From Natronomonas moolapensis 8.8.11 (GTDB lineage: Archaea > Halobacteriota > Halobacteria > Halobacteriales > Haloarculaceae), in NCBI RefSeq assembly GCF_000591055.1, contig NC_020388.1:1922001-1986000 (forward strand): a stretch of 64,000 bases of DNA. The letters are read 5' to 3'. Both the position numbers and the translations under genes were made by a program. Under the pieces are notes generated by a model. The model was given only the letters and a program-made list of their open reading frames with translations, was not told the DNA's origin and searched no databases. The stretch's first letter is position 1. Each line of letters begins with the position of its first letter. Shown piece after piece: positions 54,707 to 63,804 of the stretch.

Positions 54707-54713
54707 TCGCGGA

Positions 54714-55991
54714 ATGACGGGGGGAACCGACGTGCCGCCGGTCGCCGTCGCCTTCCTCCGGAACGACGCCGAGATCCTCCTGGCCCAGTATCGGGGACCG
54801 ATCGCGGCGTTCGCGGACCGGTGGACGGGACTCGTCGGGGCGGCCGACGGGAACGCCGACGGTCCCGAGAACGCCGGCCTCCCCGAAAGCGCGACGCCGG
54901 TCCGAAGCGGCGATCCGTTCACTGTCGGCGCCGAGGGGACCGAGTTCGTCATCCATCCGGCGCTCTTCGAGTGTCCGTCCCGCGACGTCGAACTCCCCGA
55001 CAGGGCGATCGACTCCGACTGGGTACCGGCGACTGAGATCCACCGGCGGGAGACGATGCCGGGGCTGTGGCGGGCCTACGACCGCGTCCGGCCGACGCCG
55101 GCGACGCTCTCGGCCGACACCGAGCACGGCTCCAGCTACATTTCGATTCGAGCGATGGAGATCGTCCGGGACGCCGCGGGCGCGCTCCGGGCGGAGGGAG
55201 TCGGGACCGACGCCGCGTGGGCCGACCTGACTGCCGTCGCCGAGGACGTCCTCGCGGCGCGGCCGAGCATGGCGGCGCTGCGCACCCGCGTCGACCGGAT
55301 CCTCTCGCGGGCAGCGGGCGACCGCGCCGCGGCGACGGTCGTCTCGATGGCGATCGAAGAAATCGACGCCGCCCTCGACGCGGACCGGCGGGCCGCGGAG
55401 ACGGCGCGCTCGGTCGTCGAGGGGGAGACGGTGCTCACCCTCTCGCGGTCCGGGACGGTGTTGCCCGTACTAGCGGGCCCACCGGAGCGTGTGGTCGTCG
55501 CCGAGTCCCGCCCTGACCGCGAGGGGATCGGGGTCGCCGAGCGCGTCGCCGAGGCGAGCGTCGATGTGGCGGTCTGTGTCGACGCAGCGGTCGCTCACGT
55601 CCTCGCGACGGAGGCAATCGACGCCGTGGTGCTCGGCGCGGACACGGTGTTGGCCGACGGCACGCTTGTAAATAAGGTCGGCTCGCGCGCGGCGGCGGTC
55701 GCCGCCAACGGGACCGAGACGCCGGTGTACGTCGTTACGTCGAAGGACAAGATCAGCCCCGATCGGACGCCGACGTTCGAGGCGGGGCCGGCCGAAGCGG
55801 TCTACGACGGCGACCGGGCGATCGACGTTCACAACCCGACGTTCGACGCCACCCCGCCGGCGTCCGTCACCGGCTTTCTCACCGAGGACGGCCGTCTCGA
55901 CCCGGCCGAGGTGGCCGACGTGGCGGCCGAGCACGCGGCGCTGGCGGGGTGGCGGACGGGGGGCTCGGAGTCCAAGTCGTCGTCGGAGTGA
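54714..55991 (+). CDS. Nudix-like domain fused to an IF2B/R15P isomerase-like domain
   Basis: This 425-residue protein has an N-terminal region (1-140) with Nudix-fold strands ([19 protein letters not shown] and [17 protein letters not shown]) but no GX5EX7REUXEEXGU box, so hydrolase activity is doubtful. Residues 145-405 match the eIF2B-alpha/ribose-1,5-bisphosphate isomerase family ([47 protein letters not shown]). The role may be in nucleoside or thiomethylribose metabolism. It follows purNH closely and is probably co-transcribed. The stop is followed by aglM after 73 bases. Confidence 0.82.
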   Translation: MTGGTDVPPVAVAFLRNDAEILLAQYRGPIAAFADRWTGLVGAADGNADGPENAGLPESATPVRSGDPFTVGAEGTEFVIHPALFECPSRDVELPDRAIDSDWVPATEIHRRETMPGLWRAYDRVRPTPATLSADTEHGSSYISIRAMEIVRDAAGALRAEGVGTDAAWADLTAVAEDVLAARPSMAALRTRVDRILSRAAGDRAAATVVSMAIEEIDAALDADRRAAETARSVVEGETVLTLSRSGTVLPVLAGPPERVVVAESRPDREGIGVAERVAEASVDVAVCVDAAVAHVLATEAIDAVVLGADTVLADGTLVNKVGSRAAAVAANGTETPVYVVTSKDKISPDRTPTFEAGPAEAVYDGDRAIDVHNPTFDATPPASVTGFLTEDGRLDPAEVADVAAEHAALAGWRTGGSESKSSSE

Positions 55992-56064
55992 CCCGAGAGA
56001 GCAGCCCGGCCCGGACTGGGCGGAGAGCCCAACGCTCAAACCCCCCGGCGGCGAACGGCGGCGT

Positions 56065-57360
56065 ATGAACGTAAGCGTCGTCGGAAGCGGCTACGTCGGG
56101 ACGACCCTCGCCGCCTGTCTGGCCGATCTGGGCCACGACGTGACCGCGATCGACGTCGACGAGACGACCGTCGAGCGGCTCAACGCGGGCGAGACGACGA
56201 TCCACGAGCCGGGGCTCGATCCGCTGGTGTCGGCGTACGCCGGGGGGCGGCTGCGAGCGACAACGGACCACGCCGCCGCGGCCGACACCGATCTCACCGT
56301 CCTGGCAGTTGGCACGCCCGCGACCCCGGACGGCTCGATCGACGCGTCGATCCTGCTCGCCGCCGCCGAGGATCTGGGCGAGGCCATCGCCGAGGCGGAC
56401 GGCTATCATCTCGTCGTGGTCAAATCGACCGTCCTGCCCGACGTGCTCGAGGACGAACTCGTCCCGGCGATCGAAGCGGCCTCGGGAAAGACCGACGGCG
56501 AGGGCTTCGGCGTCGCGGCCAACCCCGAGTTCCTCCGGGAGGGCAGTGCCGTCCGGGACTTCATGGAACCCGACAAGATCGTGATCGGCACCGCCGGGGA
56601 CGAACGCGCCCTGGATCGCCTCGCCGAACTCTACCAGCCACTGATAAGCGACTGGGACATCCCGGTCGTCGAGACGGGGCGGCGCGAGGCCGCGATGGTC
56701 AAGTACGCCAACAACGCGTTCCTCGCGGCGAAGGTCAGCCTTATAAACGACATCGGGAACGTCTGCAAGGAGTTCGACGTCGACGCTTACGAGGTCGCCG
56801 ACGCAATCGGCCTCGACTCGCGCATCAGCGGCGAGTTCCTGCGCTCGGGGGTCGGGTGGGGCGGGAGTTGTTTCCCAAAAGACACCGCCGCCCTCGTCGC
56901 CGGCGCCGAGTCCGCCGGCTACGAGCCGACGATGATCGAGGCGGCGATCGAACGCAACGACCGCCAGCCCGAGCGGCTGCTCGAACTGCTCGATCGGCAC
57001 GTCGACGTCGACAGCCGACGGGTCGCCGTGTTGGGGCTCGCGTTCAAACCCGGCACCGACGACGTTCGCGGGACCCGCGCGACGCCGGTGATCGAGGGGC
57101 TCCTCGAGCGCGGTGCCGAGGTGGTCGCCTACGACCCACGCGCCGCCGACGCGATGGCCGAGGTGTTTCCCGACATCGAGTACGCCGACTCGGCCGCGGC
57201 CGCGTTGGCGGGCGCCCACGCCGCCGCCGTCGTCACCGACTGGCCCGAGTTCGCCGACCTCGACGAGGCGTTCGACGCGATGGCCGACCCGGTCGTCGTC
57301 GACGGCCGGCGGATCGTCGAACGCCGCCGGGGGATCACCTACGAGGGGCTGACCTGGTAG
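56065..57360 (+). CDS. aglM: UDP-glucose 6-dehydrogenase family protein
   Basis: This 431-residue protein has the NAD motif [19 protein letters not shown], the central dehydrogenase domain, the active-site Cys in [16 protein letters not shown] and the C-terminal UDP-binding domain ([20 protein letters not shown]). In haloarchaea such a protein (AglM) makes UDP-glucuronic acid for N-glycans of the S-layer. Other glycosylation genes are not adjacent, so the symbol is by family and not by context. Confidence 0.88.
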   Translation: MNVSVVGSGYVGTTLAACLADLGHDVTAIDVDETTVERLNAGETTIHEPGLDPLVSAYAGGRLRATTDHAAAADTDLTVLAVGTPATPDGSIDASILLAAAEDLGEAIAEADGYHLVVVKSTVLPDVLEDELVPAIEAASGKTDGEGFGVAANPEFLREGSAVRDFMEPDKIVIGTAGDERALDRLAELYQPLISDWDIPVVETGRREAAMVKYANNAFLAAKVSLINDIGNVCKEFDVDAYEVADAIGLDSRISGEFLRSGVGWGGSCFPKDTAALVAGAESAGYEPTMIEAAIERNDRQPERLLELLDRHVDVDSRRVAVLGLAFKPGTDDVRGTRATPVIEGLLERGAEVVAYDPRAADAMAEVFPDIEYADSAAAALAGAHAAAVVTDWPEFADLDEAFDAMADPVVVDGRRIVERRRGITYEGLTW

Positions 57361-57427
57361 CCGACCGCCGGGCGGCCGGCGGGTGAGAAACGATGCACGG
57401 TCCGAGGGCCGGTCGAACCGGGTCGCA

Positions 57428-57435
57428 TTTATAAA
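57428..57435 (+). promoter_or_regulatory. TATA box of trmY
   Basis: The sequence tttataaa ends 19 bases before the ATG at 57455. Confidence 0.75.
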
Positions 57436-57454
57436 CGCCGCCCGCACGCCCCGT

Positions 57455-58045
57455 ATGCGCCACTTCGTCGTCCGCTCGCACGACCTCGCCGCCGGGGCCG
57501 ACGTCAGCCTCAACGACCTCCCGGGGGCGGGCCGCCTCGATCTGCTCTCGCGGTGTGTCACGAGCGCGCTGTTGTGCTCGCACGACATCCGCGAGGACGT
57601 CCGCGTCTCGCTCGTCGTCGACGGCTACGTCGTCGGCTTCGACGGGTCGGAGCTTCGCCGGCTCAACCCCGACGAGCGCTCGACGGCGGCGCGGATCCGG
57701 GACGCGCTCGCGGCCCGCGAGGGCGCAATCGGGTCGATGGCGGCCCACCCCTCCCCCGGGGTGTCGATCCGACAGGGGGATTTCGAATCGCTCCTGGGCG
57801 GCCTCGGCGCGGGGAGAACTCTCGTCGAACTCCACGCCGACGGACGGCCGATCACAGAGCGTGCGCCGCCCGAGGATCCCGTGTTCGTCCTCTCGGATCA
57901 CCGTGAGTTCACCGACGCGGAGGCCGAGTCCCTCGGGTCGGCGGCCGACGACCGGGTGTCACTCGGCCCCGAGGCGCTGCACGCCGACCAGGCGATCACC
58001 GTCGCGCACAACTACCTCGACACCGGCGGCTACACGGCGTATTGA
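57455..58045 (+). CDS. trmY: tRNA pseudouridine(54) N1-methyltransferase
   Basis: This 196-residue SPOUT methyltransferase methylates N1 of pseudouridine 54 in archaeal tRNAs. Conserved parts are MRHFVVRSHDLAAGADVSLN and DLPGAGRLDLLSRCVTSAL at the front, and the SAM-knot region DPVFVLSDHREFTDAEAESL near the end. The length and N-terminus match the archaeal family. It sits 83 bases ahead of tRNA-Pro on the same strand. Confidence 0.93.
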   Translation: MRHFVVRSHDLAAGADVSLNDLPGAGRLDLLSRCVTSALLCSHDIREDVRVSLVVDGYVVGFDGSELRRLNPDERSTAARIRDALAAREGAIGSMAAHPSPGVSIRQGDFESLLGGLGAGRTLVELHADGRPITERAPPEDPVFVLSDHREFTDAEAESLGSAADDRVSLGPEALHADQAITVAHNYLDTGGYTAY

Positions 58046-58128
58046 GCCACACCGAGTCGCAAAGCGGACCCCCGCGGCTGCCGGCCTTTCGGAAGGATTA
58101 AAAGACACAACGGCTTGTGTTCGAGTGC

Positions 58129-58201
58129 GGGCCGGTGGGGTAGCTTGGTATCCTTCGGCCTTCGGGTGGCCGTAACCACGATTCAAATTCGTGCCGGCCC
58201 A
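58129..58201 (+). tRNA. tRNA-Pro (anticodon CGG)
   Basis: This 73-base gene begins GGGCCGGTGGGGTAGC and ends GTGCCGGCCCA. The acceptor stem GGGCCGG/CCGGCCC is perfect. The anticodon arm is CGGCC-TTCGGGT-GGCCG, giving CGG for codon CCG. The T arm is CACGA-TTCAAAT-TCGTG. No CCA is encoded. A short T-run (ttttt, 58203-58208) follows and probably ends transcription. Confidence 0.95.
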
Positions 58202-58634
58202 CTTTTTGCCCGCGATCCGACAGCCGTGAGCGATAGCGAGCGACGCCTGGATCGTGTGGCACGATCTGAGGCCCAGTTTGAGTCCTCCGAGACGCAGCGC
58301 GAACGAAGCGAGCGACTGTCTCGGTTCGATTCGAATTCGCGCCGGTCCACGTTCCCCCGCATTCGGGTTCGAACTAAACTCCGCCCGCGTATTCGCGCGA
58401 GGGAAGCGGATTTTCCCCGTGCATCGGGGGCAACGCCGGTCGGAGACGTATCCGCACGGGCCGGTTCGATACGCGGATTCGATTGAGAGAAAATGCAATT
58501 AAATCCCGGAACCGGATCTCGGCCATTCGGGATGATTAACCGCTTTGTTTACCGAGGATAGCGGGTCGGTCGTAACTTTTGTTCGTCGAACGAAGGGCTT
58601 AATTAACCCCACAATTTAGTAATAATCGAAACAG
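58202..58634. other. Gene-free region after tRNA-Pro
   Basis: I find no credible gene in this region. It contains an imperfect copy of the tRNA-Pro 3' end at 58326-58349 and an AT-rich part from 58555 (ttaattaacc) that may be a promoter for the next small frame. Confidence 0.5.
58326..58349 (+). repeat. Imperfect copy of the tRNA-Pro 3' end
   Basis: The stretch cgattcgaattcgcgccgg followed by tccac matches bases 58179-58202 (T arm, acceptor strand and following base) at 21 of 24 positions by my count. It lies 125 bases downstream. It could be an old attachment site left by an integrative element or a tRNA duplication relic. Confidence 0.6.
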
Positions 58635-58916
58635 ATGAGCCAACTTTTGAACTCTCTGCGGACGGTCGTCGACACGCTCGATCGGATCACGTCGGACGAA
58701 ACGACGCGGCGGTTGCCGTACGCGGACACCAGATCGAGGGCGGGCATTCACTCGATCGCGAACGCCCAGTCCGGCGGGAGCACGTACGCGGCCGGGCGGT
58801 CGCGTCCCGCCGCCGGGGACGCGACGACGGAGTCGACGCTCTCGGGCGAGCCGCTGGACCCGCTGGCGCTTCGGGCGTCGCCGGACGGGCAATGCGTGCC
58901 GGCGGACGACGACTGA
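58635..58916 (+). CDS. Small hypothetical protein, 3' end set by a repeat element
   Basis: The 93-residue frame starts MSQLLNSLRTVVDTLDRITS, an amphipathic helix, and is then low-complexity and probably disordered. Its TGA stop is supplied by the first bases of the 116-base element (ctgatactgg), so the original C-terminus may have been lost when the element arrived. I do not recognise the family. Coding status is moderate: an AT-rich upstream region and clean ATG support it, the composition of the second half does not. Confidence 0.45.
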   Translation: MSQLLNSLRTVVDTLDRITSDETTRRLPYADTRSRAGIHSIANAQSGGSTYAAGRSRPAAGDATTESTLSGEPLDPLALRASPDGQCVPADDD

Positions 58917-59028
58917 TACTGGTGGACGAACGCACACGACACTGACGCAGGAGCGATCCGCCGGTCGCTCCGTTGGACGGCGTGCGCCTCGTGCGTCGTG
59001 TGTACATTTGTTCGCCCGTCAGTATGAG
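58913..59028 (+). repeat. 116-base dispersed element, copy C
   Basis: This copy begins ctgatactggtggacgaa and ends cgtcagtatgag; the reverse complement of its end reads ctcatactgacgggcgaa, matching the start at 14 of 18 positions. It aligns without gaps to copies A and B. The stop codon of the preceding small gene lies inside its left end. Confidence 0.85.
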
Positions 59029-59054
59029 AGACCCCCGTCGGCACCGTCACGATC

Positions 59055-59243
59055 ATGGGCGCGGCGGCCGAACCCCCGGTCGTGCTCCGAGTACGGATCT
59101 TCCTCTGTGAGGGCTGTGGGACCGCCCACGCCGATCCGGAGGAACCACCGCGGTGCTGTGCGTGCGGTCGGGCGTCGCTCACGGAACTCGACGGTCGGGA
59201 CGGGGCGGCCGCGTACTTCTCGCCGTCTCGGGACGCGACGTAG
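59055..59243 (+). CDS. Small zinc-ribbon protein
   Basis: This 62-residue protein has two CxxC pairs (LCEGCGTAHAD and RCCACGRASL) spaced as in a rubredoxin-like or ribbon zinc site. The short N-terminal strand VVLRVRIFL precedes the first pair. Many such micro zinc fingers exist in haloarchaea; most have no assigned role. It starts 27 bases after the end of element C and ends 106 bases before the HerA-like gene. Confidence 0.65.
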   Translation: MGAAAEPPVVLRVRIFLCEGCGTAHADPEEPPRCCACGRASLTELDGRDGAAAYFSPSRDAT

Positions 59244-59319
59244 CGCGTTCGCGCCGCGTGACGTGGCGTAGCGCGCTCGCCCGCCCTGGACGGCGGGCGG
59301 CCTGCCCCGCACGCGGGGG

Positions 59320-59326
59320 TTTTTAT
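59320..59326 (+). promoter_or_regulatory. TATA box of the HerA-like gene
   Basis: The sequence tttttat ends 23 bases before the ATG at 59350. Confidence 0.6.
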
Positions 59327-59349
59327 CCGCCCACGACGACCATCGGCAC

Positions 59350-61197
59350 ATGTCCGATCTGGGCGATTTCGCGAACTACGAGCCCGACGACGAGGGGACG
59401 GGAGAGGACACCGCGTCCGCCCCGACGACCGGCGAGGAGACGGACCCCCAAACGGGACCGGCATCGGGGACGGACCCGGAGAGCGACGCCGACGACTTCG
59501 AGCCGGTGTCGGTTTCGCCGGTCGGGACCGACCGCGGCATCGGGACGATCTCCGCCTCGGAGGGACTTGTCGTGAGCGAGGACGACGAGGAGACGCGGCT
59601 CCGGGCGTACGTCACCGTCGACAACCGGTCGGCGGTCCGGATCGGGCGGTACCTCGTCGCCGACTACCCCGACGGCGAGCGCCTCTTTTGTCGGATCGTC
59701 GCCCTGGAGTACGCCCAGGAGTTCCGCTCGGACGATGCGACAGAGATCCACGCCCGGCGGGCGATGCGCAGCGAGGGCATCGACGAACGGGACTACAAGT
59801 TCGTGGCGACGCTGGAGCCGGTCGCCGTGTTGTACGTCGAGGACGGCGAACTCAGACGGCGGATGACCGACCGGGTGCCGAAACCCGAGACTGTCGTCAG
59901 ACAGGCCGAGGACAGCGCGGAGATCAAAACGGGGTTGAAGATCCCCGAGGAGGGCGTCTTCGTGGGACACCTCGCGGTCGGCGGCGAGACGGTCCGGACG
60001 GCCGCGACCCCGCCGACGATCGACTACCGGCTGAAGGACGACTACGAGGCGGGCGACCCCCTCGTGTTCAGACACACCCTCGTCGCCGGCGGGACGGGAT
60101 CGGGTAAGACCCACGGCGCGAAGAACGTCCTCCGGCAGTACCTCGCGGAAGGGCGGCGCTACCCGACCGAGGACGGACGGGCGGTCGCCCCGGCGCTCGT
60201 CCAGTTCGACCCCCAAGACGAGTACGCCCAACTCCACGACGACAACCCCGAAATCGACGCCGACTACGAGCGCCGCCTCGAACGCGAGGGAATCGCCCAC
60301 GGCGGGATTGCGGACACGAAGGCGTTCGTCCCGAAGGTCGGCGACGCGACCTACGCCGCCGCCCACCACGGCGCCGAACAGGTCGAATTCACCATTCCCT
60401 TTTCGTTGGTGTTCGAGAACCCCTGGCTCGTCGCCGGAAGCGGCCTCAACGACAACCAGTACGGCGCGTTGGTGGGCGTGTTGCTCCCGCAGTTCCGCCG
60501 GCAGTACGGCGACGAGGCCACCTACGAGCAGTTCCGGACCTTCCTCGACGACCCCGCCCTCAGGGAGGAACTCGACGAGTCGGGCCGGGTTCACGAGGCG
60601 ACCTTCGACGCGATCAGACGGCGGATCAGGGGGTTCGGGTCGGTGTTCGACCGCGAGGCCCGTCCCATCACCGACCTCGTCGACGCGTTCGTCCGCCCCG
60701 GCGGCGTGACGACGGTGCCGACCTACCACATCAACGACTCGCGGGCGACGACGACAGTCGTGCTTGCGCTCGCCTCGCTTTTAGTCGACGAGAAGCTCTC
60801 GAACGACCCCACCCACGACCGGATCAAAGAGACCCCCCTCGTCGTCGGAATGGACGAGGCGCACAACTTCCTGACCGACGCCGACAGCGTCCAGGCCGAC
60901 CGGGTGATCGGCAAGTTCGCCGAGGCGGCCAAACAGGGCCGCAAGGAGCGACTCGGCCTCTTTCTCATCACGCAGGATCCCCAGGACATCGCCGATCCGA
61001 TATTCAAACAGATCAACACGACCGTCGTGTTGAACCTCGGCGACGAAGACGCCATCAAGGCGGTCAACATCCCCTCGAACCTGGAGGGGAAAGTCCCCTA
61101 CATGGAGAAGGGCCAGATGGTCGTCTACTCGCCCGACAACTCCGAACCCGTCGAGTTGGTCGGTCTCCCGCGGTGTCTGACCAAGCACGGCCGGTGA
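59350..61197 (+). CDS. HerA-type DNA translocase ATPase
   Basis: This 615-residue protein has an acidic disordered N-terminus (1-55), a beta-barrel HAS domain (55-220) and the FtsK/HerA-type ATPase with Walker A LVAGGTGSGKTHGAKN (about 245-260), Walker B PLVVGMDEAHNFLT and sensor FLITQDPQDI. HerA hexamers pump DNA and work with NurA in end resection; a NurA gene lies at 30.4-31.6 kb. Haloarchaea carry several HerA-like paralogues, so the partner is not certain. Confidence 0.88.
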   Translation: MSDLGDFANYEPDDEGTGEDTASAPTTGEETDPQTGPASGTDPESDADDFEPVSVSPVGTDRGIGTISASEGLVVSEDDEETRLRAYVTVDNRSAVRIGRYLVADYPDGERLFCRIVALEYAQEFRSDDATEIHARRAMRSEGIDERDYKFVATLEPVAVLYVEDGELRRRMTDRVPKPETVVRQAEDSAEIKTGLKIPEEGVFVGHLAVGGETVRTAATPPTIDYRLKDDYEAGDPLVFRHTLVAGGTGSGKTHGAKNVLRQYLAEGRRYPTEDGRAVAPALVQFDPQDEYAQLHDDNPEIDADYERRLEREGIAHGGIADTKAFVPKVGDATYAAAHHGAEQVEFTIPFSLVFENPWLVAGSGLNDNQYGALVGVLLPQFRRQYGDEATYEQFRTFLDDPALREELDESGRVHEATFDAIRRRIRGFGSVFDREARPITDLVDAFVRPGGVTTVPTYHINDSRATTTVVLALASLLVDEKLSNDPTHDRIKETPLVVGMDEAHNFLTDADSVQADRVIGKFAEAAKQGRKERLGLFLITQDPQDIADPIFKQINTTVVLNLGDEDAIKAVNIPSNLEGKVPYMEKGQMVVYSPDNSEPVELVGLPRCLTKHGR

Positions 61198-61201
61198 ACC
61201 A

Positions 61202-61242
61202 CCCTGCCTGCTCGCCTGCTTCGCAGGCTCCTTGAGGCAGGG
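61202..61242. terminator. Nested palindrome after the HerA-like gene
   Basis: An outer stem ccctgcct/aggcaggg encloses an inner hairpin gcctgc-ttc-gcaggc. It begins 5 bases after the HerA stop and lies before the convergent RecA-like gene. It may be a terminator, although archaeal termination normally relies on T-runs, or an insertion-end relic. Confidence 0.45.
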
Positions 61243-61317
61243 GCTTACCGCCTGCAATTAGCTAACGAGATAATAAATGATCGGTGCCGCTCGCGCGCCC
61301 CGTCTCGTCCGTCAGTC

Positions 61318-61944
61318 TCAGGCGATGTCCCGACTGGTATCGATATCGATCGCTTCGGTGAGATCGAGCTTGATCGCGTCCGAAAGCGCTTTTCCGCCGC
61401 GGAATTTCGGCACGGTGAGGCGGTTCTCGACGCGGTCTCCCTTGAGTTTTGTCTGCAACTGAAAGACGACGTCGGCCATGTGTACCGTCGTATCCCGAAG
61501 GGGTGGCACCTTGTGTCCCTCCAGACAGTGTAACACAGCGAGACTGTCCGTGTTGTACACCTGATTTTGAAGACCGTTGAGGAACTTCCGATATCTCGGC
61601 GGCTCGTGCCGCTCGACGACGTCGATCGGATCAACGATGAGGTTCGAAGAGTCGGGAAGCGCGGCGATGAGCTTCGACGTGTTATCCAGCGGTGCGTCTC
61701 CGGTGACGTCGCGGATAGTCGGGTCGCCGGTCGAAGTCGGTGCGGCGTCGATACTGTTCGCAACCGCGTCGCTCGTCCGGTCTATCGTCAGGTAGAGCGT
61801 GTCCCGAGCGCCGGTGAGTTCATAAAGGAACAGTTCGGCCTGGCTGGCCGGTGCGGCGGTGAGCGCGACGACGCTACCGGCCGGAATCCCGCCGTCGAGT
61901 TGTCTATCGAGAGCCGAGATCCCGGTTCGGAGCCGTTCGCTCAT
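61318..61944 (-). CDS. RecA/KaiC-fold protein without a P-loop
   Basis: This 208-residue protein of the RAD55/GvpD-like group starts [20 protein letters not shown], as in KaiC-type ATPases. The Walker A region reads [13 protein letters not shown] and lacks the GKT/S lysine, so ATP hydrolysis is unlikely by the usual mechanism. Later strands ([26 protein letters not shown]) fit the fold. It is transcribed divergently from pyrB, with the two start codons about 150 bases apart. The role may be as a sensor or adaptor, as proposed for other degenerate haloarchaeal members. Confidence 0.82.
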   Translation of the reverse strand: MSERLRTGISALDRQLDGGIPAGSVVALTAAPASQAELFLYELTGARDTLYLTIDRTSDAVANSIDAAPTSTGDPTIRDVTGDAPLDNTSKLIAALPDSSNLIVDPIDVVERHEPPRYRKFLNGLQNQVYNTDSLAVLHCLEGHKVPPLRDTTVHMADVVFQLQTKLKGDRVENRLTVPKFRGGKALSDAIKLDLTEAIDIDTSRDIA

Positions 61945-62091
61945 CTCTGTCGAGGTTACTGCCCTACACTGATTAAACCTTCTGGCGAATCGGGATCCGT
62001 TTCGCGGGACGGCCGGGAAGAAGCGCGTGAGCAAGCGCCACACGATCCGCCGGCCGGGAGATTCAAGACCGTCCGTGCCGGCGTTTCAGTA

Positions 62092-62994
62092 ATGCGCCAC
62101 GACCACCTCATAAGCGCAAAGCAGTTATCCCGTGGCGACATCGAGACGGTGCTCGACCGCGCGGCCGAGATCGCTGCCGATCCAGGGACGGTCGCCGGAC
62201 GGCACGCGGACACGCTGTTGGGACTGCTGTTTTTCGAGCCGAGCACTCGCACCAAGATGTCGTTCGACGCGGCGATGAATCGACTCGGCGGCGACACGGT
62301 CGATATGGGAAGCGTCGACTCGTCGTCGGTCAAGAAGGGCGAAAGCCTCGCTGACACCGTCCGGGTCATCGAGGGGTACACCGACGCGATCGTTCTCAGA
62401 CACCCCTCCGAGGGGTCGGCGAAACTCGCAAGCGAGTTCGTCGACGTCCCGATCGTCAACGCCGGCGACGGGGCGGGCCAACACCCCACCCAGACGCTCT
62501 TGGATATGTATACGATCCGCGAGAACGCCGGGCTCGACGACCTCACGATCGGGATCATGGGCGATCTGAAGTACGGACGCACCGTCCACTCGCTGGCGCA
62601 CGCGCTGACGAATTTCGATGTGAGCCAACACTTCATCAGCCCAGAGAGCCTGCGTCTCCCCCGGGGCGTCAGATACGACCTCCACGAGGCCGGCGCGCTG
62701 GTCCGAGAACACACCGGGATCGACGACGTCCTCGACACCCTCGACGTACTGTACGTGACGCGGATCCAGCGCGAGCGGTTCCCGGACGAGAACGAGTACC
62801 GACAGGTCGCCGGCGAGTACCGGATCGACGCCGACCTCCTCAAGACGGCCAAAGACGAGTTGACCGTGATGCATCCGCTGCCGCGCGTCGACGAGATCGC
62901 ACCCGACGTCGACGAGACCGCCCACGCGACGTACTTCGAACAGGCACACAACGGCATCCCGGTTCGGATGGCGCTTTTGGACGAGATGCTATGA
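62092..62994 (+). CDS. pyrB: Aspartate carbamoyltransferase, catalytic chain
   Basis: This 300-residue enzyme makes carbamoyl-aspartate in pyrimidine synthesis. The carbamoyl-phosphate site [16 protein letters not shown], the KKGESLADT loop, [15 protein letters not shown] and the HPLPRVDEI motif are all present. It overlaps pyrI by four bases. The ATG at 62092 gives [13 protein letters not shown]. Confidence 0.96.
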   Translation: MRHDHLISAKQLSRGDIETVLDRAAEIAADPGTVAGRHADTLLGLLFFEPSTRTKMSFDAAMNRLGGDTVDMGSVDSSSVKKGESLADTVRVIEGYTDAIVLRHPSEGSAKLASEFVDVPIVNAGDGAGQHPTQTLLDMYTIRENAGLDDLTIGIMGDLKYGRTVHSLAHALTNFDVSQHFISPESLRLPRGVRYDLHEAGALVREHTGIDDVLDTLDVLYVTRIQRERFPDENEYRQVAGEYRIDADLLKTAKDELTVMHPLPRVDEIAPDVDETAHATYFEQAHNGIPVRMALLDEML

Positions 62995-63452
62995 CAGACA
63001 CCGAACTCCGCGTTTCCAAGATCGAGGACGGAACCGTTATCGACCACATCGCCGGCGGCCAAGCGCTCAACGTGCTCGCGATCCTCGGCATCGACGGCGG
63101 CTCCGGTGAGGAGGTGAGCGTCGGGATGAACGTCCCCTCCGACCGACTGGGCCGGAAGGACATCGTGAAAGTCGAGGGCCGCGAGCTGAGCCAAAACGAG
63201 GTCGACGTGCTGTCGCTCATCGCGCCCGCGGCGACGATCAACATCGTCCGCGAGTTCGAGGTCGTCGAGAAACACCGGGTGACGCGGCCCGAAACCGTCG
63301 CCGGCGTGTTGTCGTGTCCGAACGCCAACTGCATTTCGACGGCCGACGAGCCGATCGAATCCCGATTCGACGTCCTCGAGGAGGGCGTCAGGTGTACCTA
63401 CTGTGAGACGATCGTCCGGGAGTCGATCGCCGCCCACATCAGCGCCGCCTGA
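62991..63452 (+). CDS. pyrI: Aspartate carbamoyltransferase, regulatory chain
   Basis: This 153-residue chain binds nucleotide effectors at its N-terminal domain ([20 protein letters not shown]) and holds zinc through four cysteines near the C-terminus (CPNANC and CTYC). It pairs with PyrB to make the allosteric holoenzyme. The start overlaps the pyrB stop by four bases, so translation is coupled. Confidence 0.96.
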   Translation: MTDTELRVSKIEDGTVIDHIAGGQALNVLAILGIDGGSGEEVSVGMNVPSDRLGRKDIVKVEGRELSQNEVDVLSLIAPAATINIVREFEVVEKHRVTRPETVAGVLSCPNANCISTADEPIESRFDVLEEGVRCTYCETIVRESIAAHISAA

Positions 63453-63504
63453 AGCGCGCCGCCGGGGGAACATCTATACCCCCCGCCGTCGATAGCTGTC
63501 ACGT

Positions 63505-63573
63505 ATGTCCAAGAAAGCACTCGCCGTCGTGCTCCTCGCGGCGGTCGTCCTGCTGTACGTCACGAAACGGTAG
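63505..63573 (+). CDS. 22-residue single-helix membrane microprotein
   Basis: The frame encodes MSKKALAVVLLAAVVLLY followed by VTKR and a stop. It has basic ends around one hydrophobic helix of about 15 residues. A TATA-like tctatacc lies 24 bases upstream, the usual distance for a leaderless gene. It lies 52 bases after pyrI. Although very short, the clean start, the promoter and the membrane-helix pattern support expression. No function is known. Confidence 0.55.
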   Translation: MSKKALAVVLLAAVVLLYVTKR

Positions 63574-63804
63574 CTCGCTGCCCGAAACACCCGCTGAACC
63601 GACCGCCCTCCGGTCGATCTATCGTTCAGCCGGCTGCCGAGGGTCGAACCGCCGCCTCGCCGGACGTGTCTCCGGGCGTGTCCCTGCCGTTCGGTCAAAC
63701 GGTCCGTGATTCCTCGAGCGCGTCGATCCGCCGTAGCTCCGTGGCTGTCGGCCCGTCGCCCCCGCTTCCGAACGACTTAGGAACCGCGAGTGCCGACGTG
63801 GGGT

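Noticed and set aside
61567-62091. A 175-codon N-terminal extension of PyrB
   Set aside because: The extension is antisense to the RecA-like gene and lacks coding character; [13 protein letters not shown] is the usual start of the enzyme.
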